From: CAYFNK01 sp964474895
Lineage (GTDB): Archaea > Nanobdellota > Nanobdellia > SCGC-AAA011-G17 > PNOQ01
Direction: 5' to 3'
NCBI GenBank assembly: GCA_964474895.1
Contig: CAYYUK010000004.1
Span: forward strand, 1-53,110
Length of the DNA: 53,110 bases
Shown: positions 14,706 to 25,070 of the stretch, piece by piece
How the letters are laid out: each line of letters starts with the position of its first letter
Position numbering within the stretch: position 1 is the stretch's first letter
Notes under the pieces: model-generated
Seen by the model: the letters and a program-made list of their open reading frames with translations, nothing else
What the model was told of the DNA's origin: nothing
The model's database searches: none
Made by a program: the position numbers and the translations under genes

Positions 14706-17700
14706 CTAGAATTCCCCATAACTACCATACCTTCCATTTCTTAAATCTTTGACAGTTTCAACATAATCGTGGTCTGCATAAATCTCAGAGCCGTCATCTC
14801 TTCTACCAGCACAGCCCCAACCGTTATAGCCCCTTAAAGCAGCATCCCATTCTTCATAATATTCACTAATGGAATCTTCTGTATCTCCGTTCTCAAAAGT
14901 ATATTCATCACAAGTATAATCCCTACCATCTCCATACTGATTGTAATTTCTTCTTAACAAATTAAAACCGGCAGCAAGATTACAAGCCAATTCATTGGCA
15001 GTTGTATCTTCACAGACAGGTATATTACAAATACTATTGCTTCCTCTTTGTTCTTGGAAATAGCAACCGGGATGAGCAACCTTATTTATTTGGGCAACCC
15101 CGTGACTGCTACCATCATAACTTGTCAATATTTTTGCCCAGAAGCAATTGGTAAAACTATAGTCGGCATCACAATTCCTACCGCGATTCTCATTAGTACC
15201 TTCACAACAATGTACAAAATCACTTTCCGCATGAATTAAAGCAAGAGCATAATCTCTTGGAATTTCATAACTATCTGCAACAGTCATAACATAGCGCACC
15301 ATATCATCCTCAGAATGAATTTGGTCAGTAGCATCAATATCTGAAGTTGCAATGAACTCTCTCGAATCTTCATAGACCTTATTCACAAGATCGTCATCAC
15401 TATAGTAAGAAACCCTAATAACATATCTTCCACCACCATAAGAATAGAAATCAATACTCTCTTCATCGGAACCGCCCCAAAAAACATCTTCAATTTCACT
15501 AACTGTTGGGTAGTTTTCCTCTCCCTGGCTAGTTATTTTGTAAATACCAATTTCGTAACTGTCTATGTACTTGTCATCCTCAGAAGTATAACCAACAGTA
15601 AAAGTTACATCCTCTGTGGGCAAAATACGAGTTCCATCCGTAAGATCGCTCCACCAATCTTCCTCAAATATCCTCATGTAAAAACGATAATCATTCTCTG
15701 GATCACGTATTCTTGCATCAGCACCCTCATATTCTGGTATTGGAACTTCTTCAGAATCGGAAACGGAAAACATCATAGAATCAACCATAACGATATGATC
15801 TCCTTCAATAACATTAATACCATCATCAACATCATCCACATTATAATAAATTACCCTGAACATGTAATTCGCAGGAATTGATGGCTGAAAATCAACACCC
15901 TCTTCACTAGATCCTGCCCACCAAAGAACAACATTTTCTATTTCTTCAACTTCCGGATAAAGAATCTCACCATTATCATCAACCCTATAAATCCCTATTT
16001 TGTAACTCTCAATATATTTATCTCCTTCAGAAGTGTAGCCTGCGGTAAATTCTAAATCTTCATAACCCCTTGGTATAGTTCTCTCTCCTTGAAGTAGTTC
16101 TCCATCGAGTTTCATATAAAAGTTAAATCCCTCAACAATAACTTCGTCAAAGTCACTAACAGAATCACCCTCATCATCATCAGGGACATCATCAGAACTA
16201 CAGCTTTGTAAAATTCTATCATCAATAGCCTCACCATGTTCAGGACTATATCTAGCATTTCCAAAGTTGTAAACAATTATTCTATCATCTTCATAACTAT
16301 TTGCTCTCTTAGCTAAAATTCCAACACCTTTAACAAAATTAGTCTGAGCAGTCCTTGCAATTGATTTACAAGCAACAGTTACTCCTTCATCAGCACCAGA
16401 TACCCAAAAACCATAACTACGGTGTTGGAGAGATTGCTTATCACAATTTTCTACTGATACTATATTCCAACCAAGGGTTTCAGAAACCTCTCCCCTAAAG
16501 TACCACGCATTTTCTTCACCATCAAACTTGAAAACTAAATTGTTCTTATTGAAAAGATCATCTTCTTCATATCCAATAACACAATTATAAGCCCTAGGCT
16601 CTCCATCACAGGCTTTTTTGACATCCAAATACGAGATAGGACCACTACCAAATTCCATTAGACTACCATCCTCTTTTATTATCCTTAAGAAATCATCCTT
16701 GTCATAGTAAGTTTCTTCAACAATAATCTTAATTCCTTCAGATAAAGATTTTTCACTAATTGGATCCAAATTCCTTAACTGATTTGTTATATGATTTCTA
16801 ATTGAATCCGAATCTTTAACCATTGTATAAAGTAAGTCATCTCCGCTCCTATATAACCAATTTCCATTAGAAAATTTATAAATCATACTGCTAACTCTCC
16901 CATCTGATTCTGGAAGAGAATATTCATCATAATCGCTTGTAGTTCGTTCATATTCATTACCTTCATATTCAATCTCACAGAAACTTGTAGGCTCAACTTC
17001 TTCTTCAGGAGCCGCCCTTGGAATTATTCTATCAGAAAGAGCAGCAAATATTTTTCCAATAATTATATGTGAAACAAACTTTGGCTCATCCACCAATGAA
17101 TACGTTATAACATCCCTAATCTCGCCAAGCTTCTTCTTAATAAGATCATAATCTATCTCACCTTCTTTAGGAATTAAACTTTCAACAAATGCACCATCAT
17201 CCAACCCACCAGTAATGTTAGTAATTCTTTCATTTGATTGATTTTCATCCATAACAGAATCACCATATAATTCAAGTAAGGCTTTATTATTTAAATCTTC
17301 AAGAAATTCTTCTTGTCTTTCAACATCATTTAATTGTATTGATGTTGAATCCAAATAACATTCACCCAAAGCATAACCACCTTCATTAGTTCCACAAGTT
17401 CCAACCTTAATCCACTTATCACCAGGACCATCCGGATCAACACCTGCACAAACTCTTCTTATTCCAGTTTCAAGCAAACCATAATTTGAAGGAGTAGGTA
17501 AACTATACAAGTTAGGAGTAGTTCTTGGATTCTCAGGAACACACTGACTTTCAGAAGTTATATTTCCACCTTCCCTTCCAAGTTCAGATTTAACTAGCAA
17601 ATCATTCAGATGATCCATTGAAAAAGAGCTTGTAACTTTCCCAAACCCACATTCTGTAACACCATCAATTTCAACACAGATTTCATTAAATCCTGAATTA

Positions 17701-20700
17701 GCAGTAACTACTTCACTTACATCAGCATAATCCCCTTTCTTCAAAACTTTATAAGGCTTGAAAGTATTCTCACCATCAGTTACGAACTTATAATTACCCA
17801 GTTGATCTTTCAGATAAACACTATACCTGATGTCCCTATCACGACCAGCATAAACATGATAATAAATTCTATAAACAGATTTACCAATTTCTACACTAGT
17901 ATACTCAATTTCACTAAACCAAGCAGTGAATTGTGGAGGGCTTGTAGGTTCGGTTAACTGGCTTAAGAAATCAGCACCACCAGGAACCTTACCTTGTATA
18001 GCTGCTTTACAAATTGCAGTACCAAATTCCTGACTACTTCTTTGTGAGAATGCAGCGAATGAACTTCTACCATAAACATTTGTAAAGTATTTGGTAGAAT
18101 CACCCAACGCTTGCCAAGAGGCAGTCCATCTAGAATACTCTCCACCATCAGTCCACTCGTCTCCTAATATCTTCTCCCCAATCACACTAGAAAACTTACC
18201 AAAAGTTCCAGAAATAGACAGTGCTTCTCTCCACAACATTTCACAAAGATATATACTTGTTATCTCATTACATACACCAACATATTCTCCATCAGCTTTA
18301 GCTTTTTGTAGGCAATCTTCGTAGGCTTCAAAACCAGTTTTAATATTATCCAATCCTGCATGAATTCCAGACAAACAAATAGGGAAATAATCTCTGAAAG
18401 GTTCTTTTTGACCCCAACCCAAAACTAAACTTCCAATTATTCCAGTTTCAATAACACTATCAACCCTCCATTTTCCACCAAGATCAAATCTGGAAGAAGG
18501 ACACATTACAGGATCACAAACATTGTACAATAGTTTACAATCATTTGCCGGCATGTGATACAAACAACTATTTAAGGGTGTTATTTGGTCTAGCTTACTT
18601 TTAACGTAACTAGCAGTATATGGATCCCCTTGAACAGTAACGGTCTTACCTTCTGGAGGCCTATTATCAAGACCGTTGTATGTATGAATTATTCTTGATT
18701 TTAGACCATTGAACTCAGGATTAGTATTAAATTGACTCCGATGAACAACAATTAAATCATCATTATTTCCAGTATTCTCAATCAAATCTATTTCTCCATC
18801 ACTACCAACATTCCAAAGCTCATAGTTATTTGGATTTCCATTTGAATCAAAATAAACCCTTACATAATTAGCATCACCAACGTGATCCCATTGCTCCCCA
18901 CTACCATCTCTTCTACCTTTATATGGGAATATCCATGGCTTCTTATCTTCAGTGTATTGAACTGCCTTAACATTATACTCGGTTGAATATTGAGAAGTAC
19001 TTTGAACATAATCGACTAAGTAAAGATTATCATTTGAATCTTTATAGAATGTTCTCCCACCAACATGAATGATCGGATCTCCTTCCCTATCAGTATTTTG
19101 AACAGCACCCAACTGAACATCTTCACGGTTAACATATCCCCAAATCTTTCCGTCAGAATCAGTATATGCCTCAACTACTGAAACAGATTCAAAATTATCA
19201 CCATACTTAGCTTCCAAGAAATTCCTATTTGCTTCGCTTTCACCAAGGAAAAGATCATTACCATTAACACTTCCCTCTTTAGAACCCAAAATAGTCTTTA
19301 TCACTATCTCTTTCTTTCCAGGATGCATATCGGAATCAGCACCAATTATAGAATCAATCTGTTCTAATTTTTCAGGAGGGTATTCTTCAACCCAATTGTC
19401 TATAGTTCTTCTAAGATCTTCCTCGCTAGTATACTTAGAAATAATCAATTGATCACTATCAGCTGTATCAACATTAGAATATTTTCTCAAATTATCTAAA
19501 TATTTTTCAGTTAGCCTATCATCATCAACAATTTCCACAACATTTCCCCTTGTTTCAAGATCACCCAAACCACTTTCACTATTTTTCTTATAGTCTCTAA
19601 TATCATCCATAGCATCACCAGCAACAATAACCTCTGCTTCGATAGTATCGCTATTCGCTTCCAGACATTGATCAAGCGTTCCAACAAACTCTCCATTTGA
19701 AATCATGTCAGTACACTCCTCAGACCATCTTTCAACAGTAAGTCTTCTTCCAGATGGATCTTGAACAAAAGAATTCTTAACAGTCAGAGCCAAAAAGACA
19801 CTGAAACAAGTCGCCTTCCAACCAGTTATCAGTTTCCCCAAACCATCCAAAACATTCTCTAACTTTTCAATAGTTTTGTGTGTTTTATTTATTTTCCTAT
19901 CAATTTGTTCGGGAGTCCATTCAATTAACCTTTTTTCAATAGGTAAAGTAACTGTAAAATCAGAACTACCATATGCTCTGCTTGAACCAGGAAGAATAGA
20001 AATTAAAGCCATACCTTCAACATTAATCTCTTCAACCGTTATTTCATAAATTTCATTAAGTATACTTCGTCCGATTATTAATTCATCATTTCTAGAAGGA
20101 AGACCTTTAATTTTTATTGAAATAAAATCATCACTTATACCATCAACGACCCACGTTTCATCACCTAATTTAAGTTTACTATTTCTATAGAATTTTTCAG
20201 GATGTTCAACTTGTGAGGGAGGATCTGTACTAAGGTCCATCACTTTTGCCTTAAACCAAGATCTTGTTTCATCATTTCCTTCAAATCTTTCCAAGAAAAT
20301 AACAACACCATCCAAAACAATAGAAGCAGCATTTTCACTAATAATTGTCTCATAAAACTCAATTTGACCTTGAACATCTGAATATCTCTCATGAGAAGGA
20401 TCAACATTGTAATAATAATTTACAGCAACTTGATAAGCAGTCAAACTACGATATACCTCAGCAATATTATAATTTGCTTCACTCCTATCCACAGAACCAA
20501 TATCAGAAACACGTAAAGCATCTTGATATTCTCCAATAGCAGTACAGCCAAGTATTAACTTATCTTTTTCATCACTACTTTCAGCATATTGTTCAATTTC
20601 ATTATCTAAAACAAACTCTTCCATATCCAAACAGGGATCCCCCAGAATATTCCTGTTGGAAGTTTGTTCCAATATAACTTTATTCCTTTCATTATCAATA

Positions 20701-21638
20701 AAAACTACCTTTTTGGCATCCTGTAACACACTATAAACTTTCCAAGAACTGCCAGTATAAGGTAACATATCTTTTGTCACCCTAACATTGCTTTGTACAA
20801 CACCATTTCTTTCAGTGGTCAAGATAGCAATCGCTTGCGGAGTCGATGTACTTTCTAACTTAAATCTAACTTTATTGTTTAACAAAGTTGGTCCACCTGG
20901 CAAACTTCTTTCAACTTCCTTACCTTTTTTCAAGTTCATTGAAGTACCAACCTTCCTGAATGAACCATCATACAATTGAACCTTGGCACTATTGGAACCA
21001 ACTTCAATCAGTCTCAAATAACCTCTTTCTGCCCAAAAATCAGAGTCGGATTTATCATCACTATTCAACCAAGTACTTTCATCAGCATGTGGTTTGAGTA
21101 ATAAACTTTCAGCACCAAAAACACCAAATTCACCAGTGCCATCTATTCCGTACATTGCAGTCAGATTTAAAACGAGTTCTTCAGGAATCTCTTTTTCTAC
21201 AGTGGTCTGTCTAAGTGGAATAATAATATAACCTAAATCAATATTTTTCCCCAAATCAGAAATATCTCTTGTTGGATCAATGCTTATCTTATTACCTCTT
21301 GGGAGAACAGGAGTAATGCCTGAAATTAGATTTGCACTAGCACCACGAGGAATTACATTAAAATATCTTAAATCAATATCACCAAAAAATGGGGCAGATT
21401 CTGGAGCACCATCACCCATTATTAAAGAACCCAGAGTAAAACCTTTTAGATAAACATAAACTGGAAAATTTCTAGCCTTCAAAAAATCAGAACTTATTGT
21501 AATTGGTTCTATCCTATCCACACTTACAGAAATAATCTCACCCAAATTATCAGGATCTTCAGTTTCATCTACGGCATAGACAACCATAGAACAAACTACC
21601 AAAACAATACCAAACAATAACATCAACTCTTTTTTCAT
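14706..21638 (-). CDS. Giant secreted protein (2310 aa) with C-terminal lytic-transglycosylase-like domain
   Basis: Signal peptide MKKELMLLFGIVLVVCSMVVYA. Visible parts, positions approximate: beta-rich N-terminal region (25-330); TPR-like helices (360-450); SH3-like/beta region (460-600); helical segment (580-720); Cys-rich core with CLSGIHAGLDNI and VCNEITSIYLCEMLWREA (1080-1140); two tandem related beta domains (1833-1960, 1975-2095; both contain FTxGYTSExDKYI); and a lysozyme-like SLT domain (2107-2310). The SLT motifs are complete: ALIHAESDF (candidate catalytic Glu2138), SHGVAQIN, CNLAAGFNLLRR and LRGYNGWGC. The gene overlaps its upstream partner by ATGA. Peptidoglycan cleavage is inference; no membrane anchor at the C-terminus was seen. 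Confidence 0.85.
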   Translation of the reverse strand: MKKELMLLFGIVLVVCSMVVYAVDETEDPDNLGEIISVSVDRIEPITISSDFLKARNFPVYVYLKGFTLGSLIMGDGAPESAPFFGDIDLRYFNVIPRGASANLISGITPVLPRGNKISIDPTRDISDLGKNIDLGYIIIPLRQTTVEKEIPEELVLNLTAMYGIDGTGEFGVFGAESLLLKPHADESTWLNSDDKSDSDFWAERGYLRLIEVGSNSAKVQLYDGSFRKVGTSMNLKKGKEVERSLPGGPTLLNNKVRFKLESTSTPQAIAILTTERNGVVQSNVRVTKDMLPYTGSSWKVYSVLQDAKKVVFIDNERNKVILEQTSNRNILGDPCLDMEEFVLDNEIEQYAESSDEKDKLILGCTAIGEYQDALRVSDIGSVDRSEANYNIAEVYRSLTAYQVAVNYYYNVDPSHERYSDVQGQIEFYETIISENAASIVLDGVVIFLERFEGNDETRSWFKAKVMDLSTDPPSQVEHPEKFYRNSKLKLGDETWVVDGISDDFISIKIKGLPSRNDELIIGRSILNEIYEITVEEINVEGMALISILPGSSRAYGSSDFTVTLPIEKRLIEWTPEQIDRKINKTHKTIEKLENVLDGLGKLITGWKATCFSVFLALTVKNSFVQDPSGRRLTVERWSEECTDMISNGEFVGTLDQCLEANSDTIEAEVIVAGDAMDDIRDYKKNSESGLGDLETRGNVVEIVDDDRLTEKYLDNLRKYSNVDTADSDQLIISKYTSEEDLRRTIDNWVEEYPPEKLEQIDSIIGADSDMHPGKKEIVIKTILGSKEGSVNGNDLFLGESEANRNFLEAKYGDNFESVSVVEAYTDSDGKIWGYVNREDVQLGAVQNTDREGDPIIHVGGRTFYKDSNDNLYLVDYVQSTSQYSTEYNVKAVQYTEDKKPWIFPYKGRRDGSGEQWDHVGDANYVRVYFDSNGNPNNYELWNVGSDGEIDLIENTGNNDDLIVVHRSQFNTNPEFNGLKSRIIHTYNGLDNRPPEGKTVTVQGDPYTASYVKSKLDQITPLNSCLYHMPANDCKLLYNVCDPVMCPSSRFDLGGKWRVDSVIETGIIGSLVLGWGQKEPFRDYFPICLSGIHAGLDNIKTGFEAYEDCLQKAKADGEYVGVCNEITSIYLCEMLWREALSISGTFGKFSSVIGEKILGDEWTDGGEYSRWTASWQALGDSTKYFTNVYGRSSFAAFSQRSSQEFGTAICKAAIQGKVPGGADFLSQLTEPTSPPQFTAWFSEIEYTSVEIGKSVYRIYYHVYAGRDRDIRYSVYLKDQLGNYKFVTDGENTFKPYKVLKKGDYADVSEVVTANSGFNEICVEIDGVTECGFGKVTSSFSMDHLNDLLVKSELGREGGNITSESQCVPENPRTTPNLYSLPTPSNYGLLETGIRRVCAGVDPDGPGDKWIKVGTCGTNEGGYALGECYLDSTSIQLNDVERQEEFLEDLNNKALLELYGDSVMDENQSNERITNITGGLDDGAFVESLIPKEGEIDYDLIKKKLGEIRDVITYSLVDEPKFVSHIIIGKIFAALSDRIIPRAAPEEEVEPTSFCEIEYEGNEYERTTSDYDEYSLPESDGRVSSMIYKFSNGNWLYRSGDDLLYTMVKDSDSIRNHITNQLRNLDPISEKSLSEGIKIIVEETYYDKDDFLRIIKEDGSLMEFGSGPISYLDVKKACDGEPRAYNCVIGYEEDDLFNKNNLVFKFDGEENAWYFRGEVSETLGWNIVSVENCDKQSLQHRSYGFWVSGADEGVTVACKSIARTAQTNFVKGVGILAKRANSYEDDRIIVYNFGNARYSPEHGEAIDDRILQSCSSDDVPDDDEGDSVSDFDEVIVEGFNFYMKLDGELLQGERTIPRGYEDLEFTAGYTSEGDKYIESYKIGIYRVDDNGEILYPEVEEIENVVLWWAGSSEEGVDFQPSIPANYMFRVIYYNVDDVDDGINVIEGDHIVMVDSMMFSVSDSEEVPIPEYEGADARIRDPENDYRFYMRIFEEDWWSDLTDGTRILPTEDVTFTVGYTSEDDKYIDSYEIGIYKITSQGEENYPTVSEIEDVFWGGSDEESIDFYSYGGGRYVIRVSYYSDDDLVNKVYEDSREFIATSDIDATDQIHSEDDMVRYVMTVADSYEIPRDYALALIHAESDFVHCCEGTNENRGRNCDADYSFTNCFWAKILTSYDGSSHGVAQINKVAHPGCYFQEQRGSNSICNIPVCEDTTANELACNLAAGFNLLRRNYNQYGDGRDYTCDEYTFENGDTEDSISEYYEEWDAALRGYNGWGCAGRRDDGSEIYADHDYVETVKDLRNGRYGSYGEF

Positions 21639-23605
21639 GACAATTCTGGCTCCCTAAAGTTACTATTCAAGTGATTTGTACTAATACTATTAAATATATC
21701 TGTCAATTCAGAAATATCTGAAGGAATATTACCTACAGATCCATAAACAGTAAGCTTACTATAATCCACTAATGAATAAGAATCCCATTCAAATTCAGCA
21801 CCACCAATAACGGCCATATCCAATTCAAATTCATCAAACTCAACATCAAAACACTTTTCTTCATTGAAAAATAATCCTGCCAAACCTTTTTTAGGAACAC
21901 TTACACATTCTCTAAAACTAGATCCACCAGCCCCAACATCAAATCCAGGGTTACCAGAAACATAGGAATTAATTTTATATCTTCCAGGAACAAGAGTTAT
22001 TTCTTCAGATTCACCACTTACAACAGCAATATATCCATTATCAACATTCTCAAATTGGAAAGTGATTTCTTTATCACCAATAGGATCAACACTGCCATCT
22101 CTTAAATCAAGAAGTTTAACATCTAAATCTAAATTATAATATCTTGGTAAAACTACACTAGACACTGTTTCTTCATTTGTAGAAAGATCTTGCTCTGCTG
22201 GAAAATAACCTTCCTTATCAATCAATACCCTGCCGCCATAACAAGCTGGAGCCCCACCAATAAAAATTCCTTGACTATCTGTCTCACCCAAATAACAAGT
22301 TGTTACAGAACATTGATAAGAAACACTAGCACCACCAATTGGAAGAATACTTTCTGAATCAAAAGCACCAACAGATACTTCAACTGAAGGGTTACCACAA
22401 AGATCTCCTGCCATTTCTATACTATCCGTATAATCAACATATTCTATTTCAGAAACTTTTGGTTGATTATTGTCCAAAACAACCATTGTTGCAAATTGAA
22501 AAGAATAACCGTTTTTGTCCATCAAACTAACCAAAACAGGATATTTAATATCATAAACAAAATGGTAATTACTCAAACAAAAAAGAGCACCCAATGCCTT
22601 ACTAATAGTATGGGATCCTTGTGTAATTGGGTCTCCAAGCATTAAATTTCCCCTAGAAGGACTAACTTCAATTACGAAAGGCCAACTTGGCAAATAAGTA
22701 AAAGTAGAAGTACTTTCAGTTGGAGCAGAAACATCAATAGTAAAATAATCATAAGAATCATACAAATTAAGATTTTCACTATTCTTTAGCCTTAAAGCAC
22801 CAATATTTTCGCTTGCAATAATTCTAAAATCATCTTTAACATCATCTTTATTCCAAATTTTTCTCTCACAACTAACTTCCAAATCAGAATAAGGGACTTC
22901 TTCATAAACAACCATCATATCCAATGTTCTCTCTTCAAGAAAATCCTCGCTTAATTCATTCTCAATTATATCTTTGGAAGCTTCATAAAATTCACCAAGA
23001 GGAACATCAATTTTCACTAAATGTTTTTCCATAGTCTTTGTTACATCTTCAAATGAAACATACATTGGAGCATCAACAATAACTTCAACATGTTTATCTA
23101 ATATAGAAACAGAGGAACTAACATAATCTGGAATTTCTATCTCGAAACCCTGATTCTGATAATATCCAAGCTCATAATAACAATCTGCAAAATTATAATC
23201 CAGGTAATTGGCAATTGCAAATTCCATATCCTCTTTTGTAGGGATTTGTTCTTTCTGTATTCCATTTGCGCTTTCATAGAACCAATAAGCGGTTTCCATA
23301 CCTGGAACAACCTCTAAAGAATTAGAAAAAGGGTTATTTATAGATCTTGGCAAAATATCTTCGGGAATATCCAAATAACCACCCCTAGAACTCAAAGTAT
23401 CAATAGCAACTCTTGCTTTTGACTCCAAACAATCATCAATATATACTTTTACAGGTGCCAATTGTTCAGGAACAACTGCTTTTTGAAATTCCCTATCAAA
23501 TCCAGATTTAAGGGACCCAGTACTAAGCATAAAAAGGAAACCAAAGACTGCTAAAATAATAATTCCCACAATAATAAAAACTGTTACCTGTCCTCTTTTT
23601 TGCAT
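21635..23605 (-). CDS. Pilin-signal surface protein, 656 aa, partner of the giant protein
   Basis: Starts at the ATG ending at 23605: MQKRGQVTVFIIVGIIILAV, a class III signal of the type IV pilin kind (KRGQ then a hydrophobic helix). The in-frame upstream extension runs into tRNA-Val and is rejected. TTTATATATC about 20-30 bases upstream gives a leaderless mRNA. The extracellular part has conserved Cys near residues 53, 120 and 250, then two carboxypeptidase-regulatory-like/Ig beta domains (GGASVSYQCSVTTCYLGETD; DKEITFQFENVDNGYI). Its TGA overlaps the ATG of the 2310-aa gene, so the two products are made together and may form one surface assembly. Confidence 0.78.
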   Translation of the reverse strand: MQKRGQVTVFIIVGIIILAVFGFLFMLSTGSLKSGFDREFQKAVVPEQLAPVKVYIDDCLESKARVAIDTLSSRGGYLDIPEDILPRSINNPFSNSLEVVPGMETAYWFYESANGIQKEQIPTKEDMEFAIANYLDYNFADCYYELGYYQNQGFEIEIPDYVSSSVSILDKHVEVIVDAPMYVSFEDVTKTMEKHLVKIDVPLGEFYEASKDIIENELSEDFLEERTLDMMVVYEEVPYSDLEVSCERKIWNKDDVKDDFRIIASENIGALRLKNSENLNLYDSYDYFTIDVSAPTESTSTFTYLPSWPFVIEVSPSRGNLMLGDPITQGSHTISKALGALFCLSNYHFVYDIKYPVLVSLMDKNGYSFQFATMVVLDNNQPKVSEIEYVDYTDSIEMAGDLCGNPSVEVSVGAFDSESILPIGGASVSYQCSVTTCYLGETDSQGIFIGGAPACYGGRVLIDKEGYFPAEQDLSTNEETVSSVVLPRYYNLDLDVKLLDLRDGSVDPIGDKEITFQFENVDNGYIAVVSGESEEITLVPGRYKINSYVSGNPGFDVGAGGSSFRECVSVPKKGLAGLFFNEEKCFDVEFDEFELDMAVIGGAEFEWDSYSLVDYSKLTVYGSVGNIPSDISELTDIFNSISTNHLNSNFREPELS

Positions 23606-23653
23606 AACAGGAACTCCCTTTTTAGATATATAAATGTTTTGTAAAAAATTAAG

Positions 23654-23725
23654 TGAGCCTTGGGAGAATCGAACTCCCGACCTCCACCAAGTCAAGGTGA
23701 CGTCATACCACTAGACCAAAGGCTC
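23654..23725 (-). tRNA. tRNA-Val (anticodon GAC)
   Basis: 72 nt. Acceptor GAGCCTT/AAGGCTC plus A, short D-arm (GTC/GAC), anticodon stem TCACC/GGTGG with loop TTGACTT (anticodon GAC), T-stem CGGGA/TCTCC with loop GTTCGAT. No intron, no encoded CCA. Base 37 would be U, which is unusual. Confidence 0.93.
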
Positions 23726-23758
23726 ATAAAATGAACAAGTGAAATAACATTTAAAAAA

Positions 23759-25048
23759 TTAACCCAAAACTTTTTTCAATTCGCTCTTTGTTGGAACCTT
23801 TTCTTTATTTTTATCAATTTTTTTAGGGGATTTTTTTCTCCAAAAAGCAGATTTCTTTTCAGATTTTGAAGAATCTTTATTCTTTCTTCTTTTAAGACCA
23901 AACCAAATGGATAAAACAATAAAGATAACAAGAAGCGAACCGACAATAGAAATAACAATCCAATTTCTATTAAAAAATCCAGTAATATCTTCCATACTAA
24001 ATTGGGTAACACTACCTGCAAAAATAGAAAAACCTGTCAAAAGATTACCAATCCATCCTTCATCTTCTTCAATTAAACTTGAATTATTTGTTTTATTAAA
24101 TTTGGAAGTTGCATTTACAGTAATAGTCTCATTATCTAACTCATCTTCTGTAGACTCAGGTGGTGAACTACTAACAGTAGGGGTAGATGTTGTAGTAACT
24201 GTGGTAGTTTCCTCATCATCACCATCGGCATCATCGTCATCATCTTCAGTATAATTAATTGTCAAACTTCTTGTTAAAGAATTATTAGTCTGACCATAAA
24301 CATCAGTACAATTGATAGACCAATTATAATTACCATTGCTTATAGAATCTTTTGAAAAAGATTGTGCAATATCTCTGGTTATTGAAGAGTCAGTATCATC
24401 AATTGAACCACTCCAAATTAAACTACAATTAGATATATTTCCAAAACTAGAGACAACATATGAAAAAGTAACATCTTCATCAGTAGAAGTAGAATTATTA
24501 TTAGGAGAGCTCAAACTAATTCTTGGCTCAGAAATATTTTCATAACCAATTGTAACATTATACAAATATGGAGAAGAATTTAGGTCAATAGTAGAAAAAT
24601 CAAATTTATACTGGAAATATTTATTATTCGCAATAGATAAAAGTTCCAAAGAAGAATTTGTATACGAACCAGAAAATGCACTATCATTACAATTATCGCT
24701 TTCACAAGATCTAACTTGCAATGTTAGATTGCCAAGAGAGACATTAACATCTTCACCCCAACTAATATTCCTCCATGAAGATATTTCACCAGCATCAAAT
24801 ATTGTAGAAGTATAAGTACCATTATTATATGTCAAATTAAGTTGTATAAGTTCACCAGAATCATTATAGAAAGTTTGATTATATGCACCGAGGTCAAATT
24901 CAGATTGGCCTTCTGTAGTAAAAGTCGCATAACCAGTAAGTCCAGTAGGACCCCAAAAAATTAAGTAAGCAATAAAGACTAAACCGATTAAATTAACCGC
25001 TACAACCAAAGAAGTGTGTACAACCCTTTTCCTCTTTTTGTAATTCAT
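23759..25048 (-). CDS. Anchored extracellular glycoprotein-like protein with Ig-like domains, 429 aa
   Basis: N-terminal membrane segment (about 12-35) followed by TGLTGYATF. The ectodomain is rich in NxS/T sequons. One part resembles a jelly-roll/concanavalin-type domain (TSTIFDAGEISSWRNISW) and one Ig-like repeat (SLSSPNNNSTSTDEDVTFSY) is close to those of the 804-aa neighbour. A Thr/Ser/Glu/Asp stalk (TTTVTTTSTPTVSSSPPES), GNLLTGFSIF, and a C-terminal membrane helix with a Lys/Arg-rich tail complete it. Probably a cell-surface or adhesion protein. TTAAATAG is about 24 bases before the ATG. Confidence 0.75.
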   Translation of the reverse strand: MNYKKRKRVVHTSLVVAVNLIGLVFIAYLIFWGPTGLTGYATFTTEGQSEFDLGAYNQTFYNDSGELIQLNLTYNNGTYTSTIFDAGEISSWRNISWGEDVNVSLGNLTLQVRSCESDNCNDSAFSGSYTNSSLELLSIANNKYFQYKFDFSTIDLNSSPYLYNVTIGYENISEPRISLSSPNNNSTSTDEDVTFSYVVSSFGNISNCSLIWSGSIDDTDSSITRDIAQSFSKDSISNGNYNWSINCTDVYGQTNNSLTRSLTINYTEDDDDDADGDDEETTTVTTTSTPTVSSSPPESTEDELDNETITVNATSKFNKTNNSSLIEEDEGWIGNLLTGFSIFAGSVTQFSMEDITGFFNRNWIVISIVGSLLVIFIVLSIWFGLKRRKNKDSSKSEKKSAFWRKKSPKKIDKNKEKVPTKSELKKVLG

Positions 25049-25070
25049 TATTAAAATCCAAGCAATAAAG

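Noticed and set aside
23606..23695. N-terminal extension of the pilin-signal protein into tRNA-Val
   Set aside because: The class III signal and TATA spacing fix the start at 23605; the extension is an artefact of an open frame through the tRNA.
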